Positions 21,077 to 33,520 of a stretch of 64,000 nt of DNA are shown here, in pieces. The stretch is from Lumbricus rubellus (lineage: Eukaryota; Annelida; Clitellata; Crassiclitellata; Lumbricidae). Under the pieces are notes generated by a model. That model was not told where the DNA came from and did not search any database. It saw only the letters and a list, made by a program, of their open reading frames with translations. The stretch covers positions 15,685,784 to 15,749,783 of the forward strand of contig OX243825.1 in NCBI GenBank assembly GCA_945859605.1, read 5' to 3'. A program made the position numbers and the translations under genes. Numbering within the stretch: the first letter of the stretch is position 1; each line of letters begins with the position of its first letter.

Positions 21077-24000
21077 TTGTGTGTATTGTATGTATGTATG
21101 TGTGTATGTTTGTGTGTATTGTATGTATGTATGTATGTATGTATGTGTGTACGAGAACCATTCTTTTTGGCCGGAGTCTGGAGCATCTCTGAGTAATGTC
21201 CTTATTTGTTGCTGTTTAACGACACTGTGTCATAATAGAGATGATTGTGTCACCCTCCCTCTTTTATCCAGGCATGAGACTGGCACTTTCAGAGTGCGAA
21301 AAGTGACGGAGTTCCGAGTAATGTCTTTGAAGCGGTGCTATATAAATGAATGAATGAATTAGGCAATTAATTAATTAATATATTTTAAGAAATCCTAGAA
21401 GTTTTTGCATCATCTGATGGTCAGATTTTAGTTGTGGTTTGTATGTACCGACAGTACGCAACGTGAATGAATTGCATTAGCACATTTGAATGTTAATGTT
21501 TTGTTGTTCTTGGTTCTTTGTTTTCGTGTGCATCGTACGAAGATAGGGTTAACAAGGGGAATGCAGTAAACAGTGTGCTGCTAGTACTGTAGAGCAGGCC
21601 AAAGGTTGCAGTAGAATATATCCTATTAGGTTTTGTGTAAGAGAAACCCTGTGTGAATGTCGTAATCGAATTAGCTTATGCTTTGAAAACTAGCATCTGG
21701 AAAGATGAATTTTCTTACTCAATTACAAGCTGAACATATATGGCATTGCCAAGTTTCACCAGTACACGCTGCCTCTAATTTTGTACCAGTTGACTGCTAG
21801 AGCTCTGGCATCATTTTCAGTCATGGTTCTGCATGGTTGGTTTCTGCTAATCATTAGCATGTGGCTTAGTGAATCATGCATTGCAGGGATTGTCCTGTAG
21901 GCTACTAGTCCTACTCTCTGTTGTGCTGTCACCTGTTGATGCTGTTTACTTCAGTGTTCTATGTAGTATAGCCCACTATTGAACCAAGGGAATGGTTTTG
22001 TTAACTATGCTTTAATATCCACATTTTGTATAGACATTATATTGTGAACAGCCTGATTCATTGAGAAAATACATAATTTATGCAACTCTTTGGGTAAAGA
22101 AAATGTGCTCTTATAATATGGGTGACCCTGCTGTGGCATATTTTGCTGTATAATATGATTGTATGAATTCGAATGCAGTATGGGAAGGTGCTTTAGTGGA
22201 GCTTTTGAATTTATTGGACCTCATTAAAATGATGTTTTTGTAAGGCAGAACTTTGTTATAATTGTTAAATTATATACACTGTGTCCGCGTTAAAGTAGAA
22301 CCCACAATAAAGTGTCATAACTCGGTCAAAATGTGCAGGATTTGCCTGAAATTTTACACACAACAACAGTGGCCATAGTTACACGAGATCCTAAAGCCGA
22401 TTAGAAATATTCGTGAGTTTGTCAAATTTATGAGCGTTTGAGATGCAGCACCGAAAAATGCAACTTTCCAACATGGAAAAGCTGAAAAGAAGTAAAATTC
22501 AGCTAAATATGATGCTCAAAATGTCATTTTTGTACACGAACACACGACCATAGACGTAGAGGCTACTGTTTGAAGGTCCGATCGATGATCACCTGGTCAA
22601 ACAGCTGCCACTCTTCAATCAGACGCACCCAACGCTTATCGATGTCATGAATACGGGAACGAAAAATGCGCTACTCCGGTACATGCACCCGGATCGAGGT
22701 CTGGACTGCTAGGCGGCCACAGCTACGGATATGAAGCCGAGTGTCTTCCGGGACAGCTACTACACTACTACGTCTATGGTCGTGTGTTCTTGAACAAAAA
22801 GGACATTTTGAGCATCATATTTAGCTGAATTTTACTTCTTTTCAGCTTTTCCATGTTGGAAAGTTGCATTTTTCGGTGCTGCATCTCAAACGCTCATAAA
22901 TTTGACAAACTCACAAATATTTCTAATCGGCTTTAGGATCTCGTGTAACTATGGCCACTGTTGTTGTGTGTAAAATTTCAGGCAAATCCTAAACATTTTG
23001 ACCGAGTTATGACACTTTATTGTGGGTTCTACTTTAACGCGGACACAGTGTAGTGTCACTCTTTATGGTGTTGCAGAAAACATTTAAAACTCGTGGTTAT
23101 ACAATATACATGGCTAGTTTCATGGTCTAGTCTGGTGATGTAGTGGCATTATTTACTCCACTTTGGAATTCCTCCATTACTGGTTGCAGGATCTGAGTAA
23201 ATGAGTTGAGGGTTTTTTCATGTCCAAGATGGAATTAGAAAGTAGATTTCGAGATTTGCTATATACGATACTGAAGCCACTAGAATACAAATACAAAAGG
23301 GATACATATATATGCATGCTTGTATACATGAGTAATATGAGTATTTATGTGCAAATGCTGGACAAGTGGAGATCTAGCATTAGTATTTATAGATGTGTAA
23401 AGGTTCCCCTTATCCAAGATCAAATAAGGTAGATTTTGATAAGCTCTATGTCTCAATATACATTATACAATGATACGAATATCTGTGAATGCATACAAAT
23501 ATGCATTCTTGTATGTACAGGTACTGGTCAGCTTTTTATCGAGCACTGTAGAGTAGAGTGTAGACCGGACTGCTGTTCCTTTGAACGCTATATCGATGAT
23601 ATCATGTCACTATCCTTATGCATATAGACATAGATTTGTCCACATACTTGCTTACCTACAATATCCTACATACATACGCTTAAAACTACTTACCTGCATA
23701 CATACTGGTACATTGTTCATCCATCGGCCGGGAGCGCCTCTGAGTAGGTACCTTGAAGGGGTGCTATATAAATTTCAATTGATTGATTGACTGATTGATT
23801 GATTTAATTATGAGCAATGATGGAGATTTATTTTGCTGCAGGATACATTTGACCACTTACTTGCCTACCTGCAATATCCTACATCCACCTACATACTACA
23901 TACATGCATGCTTACATACTGGTACATTGTTCATCCATTTCTTTAAAATTAATGGGTGATGGTGGAGATTTTTTTCTGCTGCAGGATCCCGAGGTTCCAG

Positions 24001-27000
24001 TGTATCTACTTCGTAACGTCTGCTACTTCTGTGATAGCAACGGCATTCAGGCACTGGCTCTCTGCTTCAGAGACAGCAACCCAGACATCCTGCCGTGCTC
24101 AGTCGCCCACACGCTCATCACAATCTGTGCAAACGTAAGTGTGGTCATGTCCGTTGTTTCAGACATTTCTGTTCTGCTACATCGGAATTACTGCTGCTCA
24201 TAGTTCTAGTGCTCAGCCGACTTTATTGTTAATGTCTAAATGTCAATAATATGTGGAGAAATGAAGGCGTTTTAAATTATTTTGCACAGAAAATTGTGCG
24301 CCGCTGATTGGTGTGCACTGTGAGAGGCACTTTATGAATTTATTGATACAATACGATGTTTGCAGATAGCAGTTTTTGCAATTGCCAGTATGTGAAAGGG
24401 ATTAAAGATATTTATCCCTTCGGTTTTAGGTTTGTTTGTTTGTTTGTTTGTATGTGCACTTTTTATTGCGCTCCTTCAAGCTTACTACTCAGAGGCGCTC
24501 CCGACTACATAGTAGACACTACGTCAGAGTTTCACGCCGAAGCGCTGAGCAATTGCTAGTGAAGGACTTGCTCAAGGTCCCTACGAAGCGACTTGAGGTG
24601 GATTCGAACCTGCAACCCTTCGGCTTCAAGGCAACCAGCTTCAAGGCAACGCACATACCCACTACACCACTGCGTGAGGCCTATGGAGACCAAACTGTTG
24701 TGAAATACATTTATTGATTCAAAACAATAACAGTGTTTGCAAAAAATTTCCAGCACCTGAAACGATTTAAGTGCTACTTCCTTTGCGGTTTCAGGTGAGG
24801 CTGTGGATGAACTACCGTACTGCCGTCAAATACATTCGCCAGATTCGAAGCCATGTCATTCACTACATGTGCAGTTTCCTTGACAAGGATCTGCGTTTGG
24901 CTGCCACGCGAAACATGACGGACCTGATGTGGCAGGCGCTGAAGGAGCCGCGAGAGACGACGATCTCGTACGACAAAGAAGGACTCGACCTCGCGTTCAA
25001 ATACTTCACGTGCTCGGTGCTTACGTTGCGACTCGCCGGCATTGCGCAGATAAATGTATGCTTACGTCTGTCAATGATTTTACTTACTTCCTTTATTGTG
25101 TTGTATTTAGGCATTTTCATTCATTCGTTCATTCAGAAAATTTGTATAGCGCCCATTCAAGAAACTATTCAGAGGCGCTCCCTGCCACGACCAAAGAAAA
25201 AATACTACTTTATAGTAGGGTGAACTATTCTCAGTGTGCAAGGCTGTAGAGAAGATGCGGGCTTGGAGAATAGGGTAGGTAGAAGTGCCAGACAGAATTG
25301 CAGTGCGAATGGAAGGAGAAAACGCATTGGAATGTACAAGCATTGTTACTTGGACTAACATCTGAATGTGTTAACTTATTCTGAGCCAACTTCTGGTTAC
25401 GCAGTTGGTCAGATTTGGATTAGCACGAAGTCTTTTAACCTACTTAGATAGAAGAGATGTACCTTACGAATAGATACGTGTGTTCACGTTTGCGGTACAT
25501 TTCTTAGGTTCATGTGGAAACTTGGCTTTATTGTTTACGCTGGTAATATAGCTGGTAATTTAGGGTGTGAGGTTTGTTTGTAAATTCATCGTTACAGATA
25601 ATTTTAATAAGCACCAATGACTTACAGTTACCAATGGTAGATCATTCACTACATGATTCCATTTGCTATTCAGAATTATATTGACTTTTGCAGATGCTGT
25701 AATGAAAAAACGAGATTTTATAAAATGACTGATTTTTCTTTTTCTTTAGAGTCACATTAATTGTTTCTCCGAACTTGGGCAGACAGAGTTAGAGAACAAT
25801 CCGATAGCGGCTCAGTTGGCATCGTGGCTGATCGACAACAAAATCATCGAACATATATTCGGTCCTAATCTTCACGTTGAGGTGTGTGTGACAACTTTCA
25901 ATCGTCAATAATACTGACTTGTGCGAGTTTTTAGTGCATAGGTTTTTCAAACTGATTTCTATTTCTTTGGAAGTAAGAAAATTTTCTACTTTACCTGCTG
26001 AAAAAGATACACTCTGGTGCAGCACATACGTGTTAGTTTACAATATGCAGATCTGACATTTTACCCTAAAAGAGTGTTCATAATTAAGTCATCAACTTTC
26101 TTAAATATTCGGTTATATACAATTAGTCTAAGGTCAGCGTTTTTCTGGCTCACGTAGCCTTGCCTAATAGCTTCAAAATTTCAGAATGAAATTTGAAATT
26201 TGTCATTTTTATGATACATGTGTGACAAGTTTGATGTGATTCTTTGACTTATGACAAAGATCAACATTAAGATCTTAAGCCTTTTTTGAGTATATGCTGC
26301 AAATGCAATGTTTGAGATTTAGTTTCTCAAAAAATCTTCTTGGGATGGACTCATTGAACATACTGCCAAATTCCTACTATAGTTTTGTGAAGGCACCTTT
26401 GATCATCCTGGCCCACCACTTTCTGGAAAATGGCTGGCTCACCATTAAAAATAGTTTGACACCTCTGGCTCTAAGGACACAGACTGCTTTTTTGTTGGCA
26501 ATTGCCCATGCAGAACACGGCAGAGTTTCACAGTACAGCAAAAAGTCGAGTGTCAGCTTGGTGGCACATTTGCTATGAATGTTCTTTTGAAGTTGTTTGA
26601 TAGATTATTTCTGATTTTTACTTCGTCTGAAATGACTTGCAGACCTGATTGTTATCGGCAATGATTGTTTTTCTGCAGATCATCAAACAAAGCCAGATTG
26701 TTCTCAACTTCCTCGCTTTGCTGCATCGCATCACAAAGGAACACATCGACGTTATCTGGACCGCATCTCAGGTAAGACATTACGCGTTACACCTGCGATG
26801 CGTTAACCGTTTATCAATAAGCGTGCACTAAAATGCACTGCGAACCAATAAAGCTAGTCGTTAAAGACAATTCTGTTGCAAGTTTTGCCTTTATCTTCAG
26901 TTATAAGTTATCCATGGTACGATAGTAATGTGACGAATAATGAACGTGCAGGTGAATACTAAGATGGTGTTGATTTGATCGCAATGAGTCGTGATGTCAC

Positions 27001-27512
27001 AATATGCCCTTGATGAGCTGTTAGAATCCATATACTCAGGGCTGTTTTTAAGGAATTTTTAGAACTGCACAACTCCTTCTTTTCCTTCCCATCCTCCATG
27101 GTAAATTACTTCCAATCGGAGGATAATGACTATTTTTTGCTAGTTTTAACCGTACAGAAGTGCTTCTACAGCTGCACAAATCCATTTAGAACTGCACATT
27201 TTGTGTACAACTGCACGTTAAAAAAGCCCTGCATATACTTCAAGAGGCACTATATAAATCCTCACAATAACTGTATGAATGAATGAATGAATAGTCATAG
27301 CTAAATAGCAGAGATGTTAGAATGCATATTACAAAATTATATATATTTCTTTGTATCAGCAATTTTTTATTGCTATGCATCTTCAGCTAAAGCACTGTGG
27401 CAAGCAAGTCTTGGACATTTTCATTGCCATCGCAAAGAGTCTCGATCTGGTTCCCTGCCAGCATCTCAACAGTCTCATGTATCAGCTCGACACATCGGCG
27501 CATAACGAACAG
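18193..27512 (+). CDS. USP34: USP34 exons 1-8 (N-terminus)
   Basis: Exons: 18193-18235, 19288-19378, 20405-21002, 23985-24134, 24795-25055, 25750-25881, 26679-26771, 27387-27512. The ATG is chosen because MCEVCGDLLELLES resembles the vertebrate USP34 start and an in-frame TAA sits 12 nt upstream (18178-18180). Exon 2 reads KKDGMQLNK..LYVQLWPQ and joins exon 3 (QCMCCYKEF) through a GC donor (19379). Exon 3 carries an acidic, low-complexity stretch (about residues 75-170) before the conserved FPLYMAYKH segment. Exons 4-8 keep USP34 landmarks VPVYLLRNVC, RNMTDLMW, LDLAFKYF, RLAGIAQI, IEHIFGPNLH, QIVLNFLA and EHIDVIW. This part is a helical-repeat-like scaffold with no catalytic residues. Phases are consistent at every junction. 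Confidence 0.93.
19966..20188 (-). mobile_element. tRNA-derived SINE, full length, 8-bp flanks
   Basis: The B box is GGTTCGAATCC (complement of 20124-20134), with a tRNA-like head ending CGCGCCCC and the tail TTATAGCGCCCCTTCAAGC. ATTAATGT flanks both sides (19958-19965 and 20189-20196) as a target duplication. Confidence 0.9.
20309..20372 (+). mobile_element. SINE 3' end just before USP34 exon 3
   Basis: GTAGCACCTCTGAGTAAAGAG..TTGAAGGGGCGCTATAACAAGTGCACATACAAATAG is the 3' module of the tRNA-SINE. It ends about 32 bp before the exon 3 acceptor, so the branch-point region of this intron may lie in or next to SINE sequence. Confidence 0.75.
21040..21150 (+). repeat. (TG)n / (TATG)n microsatellite after exon 3 donor
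   Basis: It starts about 40 bp inside intron 3. It keeps the frame open past the GTGAGT donor, so a simple open-frame reading of exon 3 would overrun to 21353. Confidence 0.9.
22277..23050 (-). mobile_element. Tc1/mariner-derived foldback element, about 283-bp arms
   Basis: The arms 22277-22560 and 22768-23050 are long inverted copies starting CACTGTGTCCGCGTTAAAG, with TA on both outer edges (22275-22276 and 23051-23052). The central 22561-22767 read on the minus strand contains LWPPSSPDLDP (22690-22722), the motif around the last catalytic acid of Tc1/mariner transposases, and a frame-shifted EEWQLFDQVIIDR further on. So this is a decayed autonomous element reduced to its ends. Confidence 0.8.
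23727..23812 (+). mobile_element. SINE 3' module with (GATT)n tail
   Basis: GGCCGGGAGCGCCTCTGAGTAGG..CTTGAAGGGGTGCTATATAAATT, followed by GATTGATTGA repeats. Confidence 0.75.
24432..24678 (-). mobile_element. tRNA-derived SINE
   Basis: It has the tail TGTATGTGCACTTTTTATTGCGCTCCTTCAAGC, B box complement GGATTCGAACC and head CCACTACACCACTGCG. The head contains an internal duplication (GGCTTCAAGGCAACCAGCTTCAAGGCAAC). Confidence 0.85.
25118..25365 (-). mobile_element. SINE-like fragment in USP34 intron 5
   Basis: ATTCATTCGTTCATTCAG, then TTTGTATAGCGCCCATTCAAG..CAGAGGCGCTCCC and a long body with ACAGAATTGCAGTGCGAATGG. The body is similar to the copy at 40785-41005. Confidence 0.65.
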
Positions 27513-27589
27513 GTAGAGGAGAAGGCTTTCATGTCATCACACATCTTGCAATTGTTCACTGTTGGCAGTTCTTTGTGCTTGAAGGTTTC

Positions 27590-28150
27590 TGTTATGGGGT
27601 AGAAAGGTTTCTGTTATGGGGTAAAATGGTTGCTGTTATGGGGTAGAAAGGTTGCTGTTATGGGGTAGAAAGGTTTCTGTTATGGGGTAAAATGGTTGCT
27701 GTTATGGGGTAAAATGGTTGCTGTTATGGGGTAGAAAGGTTGCTGTTATGGGGTAGAAAGGTTGCTGTTATGGCTAGAAAGGTTGATGTTATGGGGTGTA
27801 AGCTTTCTGTTGTGGGGTAGAAAGGTTGCTGTTATGTGGTAGAAAGGTTGCTGTTATGGGGTAAAAAGGTTGCTGTTATGGGGTGTAAGGTTTCTGTGAT
27901 GGGGTAGAAAGGTTGCTGTTATGGGGTAGAAAGGTTGCTGTTATGGGGTAAAAATGTTACTGTTATGGGGTATAAAGGTTGCTGTTATGGGGTAGAAAGG
28001 TTGCTGTTATGGGGTAAAAAGGTTGCTGTTATGGGGTGTAAGGTTTCTGTTATGGGGTAGAAAGGTTGCTGTTATGGGGTAGAAAGGTTGCTGTTATGGG
28101 GTAGAAAGGTTGCTGTTATGGGGTAGAAAGGTTGTTCTGAGGTAGAAATA
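27590..28150. repeat. 22-bp minisatellite, about 25 copies
   Basis: The unit is GGTTGCTGTTATGGGGTAGAAA with few variants, lying about 80 bp downstream of the USP34 exon 8 donor. Confidence 0.95.
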
Positions 28151-28759
28151 TTTCTGTTATGCGTATCGTGCCTTATTTTATCTTTATCGACTTTTTTCTT
28201 AAGCTAATTTTTGACCAGTCGGTCTCATCATAGTTTCATTGCGTTAAGTCGGGTGTGCTGACATTCTGATGAGTCTCTATTGAAGAGGCGCTATATAAAT
28301 GTGCTAAGTGCTTTAACATTTCCAATTACAGAACTTTGTTATCCTTTATCGGTTTGAATTTTTAAAATTAGATTCTGACTCTAACTGACATGTCTGTCTC
28401 TATGCATGTCTTACTCACAGCACTGACTCTTGAGCCATCTCTGACTGCACTGCACTCTTACTTGTGGGAATTGTTTTGTTGTTGCGGCACTGTGTTTGGG
28501 TGCTTCTGATTTGCTGGTTGGCCTTTTGATTGGTGTAATTTTAGTGACAGCCTCTCGCATATAATTTGTGTGCATGCTGACCCATTGCTGGGGTTTTGCT
28601 AAGCTTCATTCAAGCCAACATCTGTACTCTGTAGGTCTAACTTACATGGCATAGAGGAGGTAATTTATGATGAGAAATGATGGCCGATTGAGAAATGACT
28701 ACAGATGATGATGTCTTTGCAGTAATTCTTGCATTGTTGCGTTTCATTGTTCTTTACAG

Positions 28760-31700
28760 ACTCTGCAGCTTGCGTCTGCTGTGACGAGAGTTCTGTGGAT
28801 GTACGCATCGGAAACGAGCAGCGCAAGTCGAGGTGCTGCAGTCATTGCGGGCGCCGGACGTAACAGTCAGCAGCAGCAGTACTACACGGTGATCACTCAC
28901 AGTCAGGAGGATGTGGATGTGTCAGGTGGGAATGGGTGGCGTTGACATTAAGAAACGGAAGAAAAGGCACTGCATGTTAACCCTTTAATGCCGAGATGGT
29001 ATGGGAAATCCTATACCCTCCGGCATTAAAGGGTTAATCGGTTTCTGCAACAATTGCCCTGTGTTATTTTTTTAAGAAGAGGCCTCAGAGTCAAAGTGTT
29101 CCAATAATGAAACATAGTGGAATACTTTAGGGTGGCACGGTAATTGGTGAGATTTTCTTTGCCAACCAGTTTGTGCAGTATGGTGGCCTGTCTCGTAGCG
29201 GGCTAGGTCTGAAATTTCATGATTGTATTAAAAGCATTTTGTAAATAAAATAAATACATACCATGGTGAATCAGGTGGAGTTGAGTAAACAAATCTACCA
29301 AGACAGGATTTGTTGGACCCTACTGACTACCTGTAATTGCTTGTTATTTTTAGCTAGAAACTAAGCTAAACTCTTTCACAGGGTCTTGCTCTGACGATTC
29401 ATTTTCCTGGGTTGCTTGTTTCCAAACGAATCTGGCTTACAATGAGTTACCTTTTGGCTTTTACTACGATGACTTATTTTGTAATAATAATAATAGTGAT
29501 AATAATAATAATAGTGATAATAATAATAATAGTGATAATAATAATATGAATAATAGGAATAATAATAATATGAATATTTATTTTATTTTTATTTATTTAC
29601 TGAGAATTTGGTATAGCGCTCCTTCAAAGTTTCTACTCAGAGCGCTTCCAGTCCAACCCCGGTCGAATAAGACAGTCTTGAGAAGAGAAAGAAATGAAGT
29701 AGAAAGGCCAAAAGGTATTTGACGATTCTAATCATTGTTTATTGGTTTCTTTGTTGTAAGGCGGCGGCATTCTGAAGCCATCGAACTTCAGCAGCAGTGG
29801 ACACTCGGACACGGACGGCAGCAGCGGGAACGAAACCGAGGAAGGTGAGGTGAAGGCGCGGCACCTCATGCCACGCCGGACCCAGCGAATTCCAAAGGCC
29901 TGGCCGAAGATTCCGTCCCACCAGCAGAGGCTGAGGTCAAGTTCGACGGAAGGTCAGCGGTCGGAGGCCGGGTCGGAGGAGGCGGAAGAGGAGTCGAACC
30001 TGAGCAGCAACGGCAGCGGCGCCGGCGGCAACCTTCCGGTGACGGTCCGGAAGATGGTGAAGAAGATGACTACGGAGGAGGAACCGAAGAAGATAAAGCT
30101 GCGCATCGTCCGACAGCAGGGATGCGGCGGCAAGAAGAAGGCGGCGATACGCGGCGCCGGCGGAATCGTGATGTCGCGCCAGCTTCCCGGCCGGAAGAAC
30201 ATCGTGCGGAAGCGGCCAATGTTCGTGCGGCAGGGGCTCCGACGCGTCGGAATCGGACGGGCGCAGCTGGTCGAGTGTCACCAGCACTTCCACCATCACC
30301 ACCACGGACGTCACGATACCGAGACAGACGAAGAAGCGGACGGTGAAGACGACGAAGATGACTTCTCGGATTCCGACGAAGAAATCGCGAAGCACATGAA
30401 GGTCGTGCACATGCCGACGAAGCAGATCAACTGCGAGGATGACGATGAGGAGGACGACGATGATGATGAGTCGTCCGAGTATTCCAGTCCTGACGACGCC
30501 GAGCACGTGTGTCCGAAGGGCGAGCACATCTGTAACCGAGTCGGCGGTGCCGGTGGCGGCGCTGCGGGTGCCGCGAAGAGAGCCATTCCAAAACCGATTC
30601 CTTCCGGTGATGTGATTGTCGATAAGGAGCAACAACACGCCGGTGGCCTCATCTTGATACGGTCGCCGTCGCCAAAGTCGGACGGAGAGGGTCCGGCGAA
30701 GAAGAAGCCGAAGATCGCGGACGTTGGTGCGAACCTGGCGCCTGGGAAATGTCGACCGGCGAGACATCTGTCGCAGATGAGCTTGGGTCTATTGAAGGAG
30801 CAGAGTGAACTGGAAGTAAGTATTGTTATTATTATTATTATTATTATTATTGAGTATATTGACCTTTTATATAGCGCACCTTCAAGGTAGTCTACTCAGA
30901 AGCGCTCCCAGTTCAACAACGGCTGAATAAGGCAGTTTTTAAGTGAGAAAGGGATATAGTGGTGTGACCTCTAGGCACCAGGCGGAGAGCAACAGGGAGC
31001 CCATTCCAGGTTCTAGGGCCAGCCACTGAGAAAGAGCGCCGCTGCATTATAGCGGTTCGAGAACGAGGGGTCAAGTACCCTCGGAATCGGTATTAAATTC
31101 TCTTTCTTGGCTATAAAGTGCTTTAGGTTCAAGCTCCTTGCTACCTGTATTATCTGATTAGATGGCCTATCTTGGCTACCACTGGATGTTCTCTCCGTTC
31201 CTTAAACCATTACGACCTTCTTGTATCATGGTCTCAGACTGACACGACGGCCCAGCAATGTGCCTTCGTCTGTTTTTGCCCTTTCTGCTGAAACTCGTTC
31301 TCAGATTTTATCTGGAGGCATAGCTGTTTCTGCCCATTTCCTTAAGACTTTTCTTTTTCGAGGGGTTCTTTACATTGGGAGCACCTCTGCTTAGCTTGTA
31401 CTGTGAGTGGTTCTTTATAAAGTCATGATGTCATTGTATTGCAGCCATGCTATAATACAGTGTTTGATTGAGATCCTGAGAGTGGCTTTATTTACTGAAT
31501 GCTAAAAAATTAGTTGTGGAATTCGGCCTCACATCCAGCACCTACAAGATAGAAGTTATTTCTTGATATCACCTGGTCACCTGGTGCCGTCAGCTACTGG
31601 AGCTCTGGCGAAAGCCCTGGTGCATCTTCTCCAGTTGATCCTCTCCCTAGTCGCCTCTCTTAGTTCCTCCAGTCTCATGCCAGACTTTTCCTGTACTTCA

Positions 31701-33016
31701 TCCAACCATTTCTTCCTTGGTCTTCCGCATCTTCTCCGTCCCTCACCGCATGCCGTCATCAGCTCCTTTTCCAAACCGTTAGATCTCATCACATGGCCGA
31801 AGTAGCTCAATTTCCTCCAAGTTGCTGTTTGCTGCAGTGTCTCCTCCCTCTCTATTCCGAGCTCCTCGCGCACCGATTCGTTAGTTCTCTTCTCCGTCCA
31901 TGAAATCCTTAGCATCTTTCTCCAAATCCACATCTCACACGCGTTGATTTTCTTTTCCATATCCCGTGTCTTTGTCCATGTCTCGCATCCATATAGGACG
32001 ACTGGGAAGATCAGTGCTCTTACCAGTCTTTTCTTTGTTTCCCTGCTCACGTATTTGTCCTTCCAAATCTTTTCCAGACCGTTCATTGCCGTTTTCCCCA
32101 TTGTTACCCTCCTCCTTATTTCCATATCACTTCTTCCCTCCTTCTCTATCATAGATCCCAGGAATGTGAAGCTCGATACTACCTCTATCGTTTCTCCATC
32201 CACCTCAAAGTTTTTCCATGTTGCAGTTGTCATAACCTTTGTTTTCTTTACATTGAAGTATAGTCCTGCCTTTTCGCTTTCCTTCCTGACTCTTCTTATT
32301 AACTCGACTAGGTCGTCCTTCTTACCCGCCAATAATGTCGTATCATCGGCGTACCTCAGATTATTCAGTATTTTCCCCGCTATCCTTACCCCTTCTGTTG
32401 CCTCCTCCAATCCAGCCCTCCTCATAATTCTCTCGGCATACAGATTGAACAGGAAAGGGGACAAAATGCACCCCTGCCTCACTCCTTTCCTTATTTTAAA
32501 TTTCCCTGTGTCACCATATTCAGTTCTTATTACCGCTTCTTGATCCACATAGAGGCCCTTTAGTAGTTTAACCAAATGCTTCGGAATTCCCATCTCAATT
32601 AGTGTCCGCCACAGTAGTGTATGGTCTATGCAATCAAACGCCTTGCTGTAGTCTATAAAACACATATGCACCTGTTGCCCGTATTCCCTCTGTCTCTCCA
32701 TAATCCACCTTATATTGGCGATGTGATCGCGCGTTCCTCGCGCCTTCCTAAATCCCGCTTGATTGGTTGGTAATTCCCTTTCGATTGTCTTCTCCATTCT
32801 TTTGTGGATTATTTTGAGAAGTATTTTGCTCGTGTGCGATATCATCGCTATCGTTCCATAATTTTCACACTCTCTCGCGTATCCTTTCTTGAATATTGGT
32901 ATGAACACGGACCTTTTCCAGTCCTCCGGCCAATATATGTTACGTAATTCTTCATATTTTTGAGTTTGATTAATAATTCGACTTTATGCATATCGTTTGA
33001 TTATGCTTATGATAAA

Positions 33017-33088
<72 letters not shown>

Positions 33089-33486
33089 CTGTAGGAATAC
33101 ATGGACCAGGCAGTTGGTGCATGTCTGATGGACCAGAAATCAGTTACTCCTGAAGACTTGGATACCTGTATTGAACGGATGCAGACAACTTCAGAGATTC
33201 AAGATAGAATGCCAAGGCAAGTCTTCATTCAGACTAAAAGTAAAAGCAATGTTTAACCCTTTAACGACCAGCTACATTTGTTTTCAATGCATTTTAGTAC
33301 ACGTTGGTCATTAAAGGGTTAATAAATAACACCGAACACAAAAGTCTGACCTGCTGTTTTGACCTGATGTTTTATCGCTTACCTGCTTGAGTGATTTTGA
33401 AGCATGTCGGTTTTTTAAAATTGTATTGATCTGTTTGTTATTTTATGCATTGCACGATATGTAGACCTGCACGGGAATGACTAAGT

Positions 33487-33520
<34 letters not shown>

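Noticed and set aside
24863..25361. Minus-strand frames of about 85 codons
   Set aside because: One is antisense to USP34 exon 5 and the other runs through SINE sequence.
29937..30767. 276-codon open frame on the minus strand
   Set aside because: It lies exactly opposite USP34 exon 10, is made of Arg/Leu/Val runs mirroring the Asp/Glu/Ser codons, and shows no domain.
31944..32543. 199-codon plus-strand frame opposite the RTE element
   Set aside because: It is antisense to a reverse transcriptase with clear motifs; no independent support.
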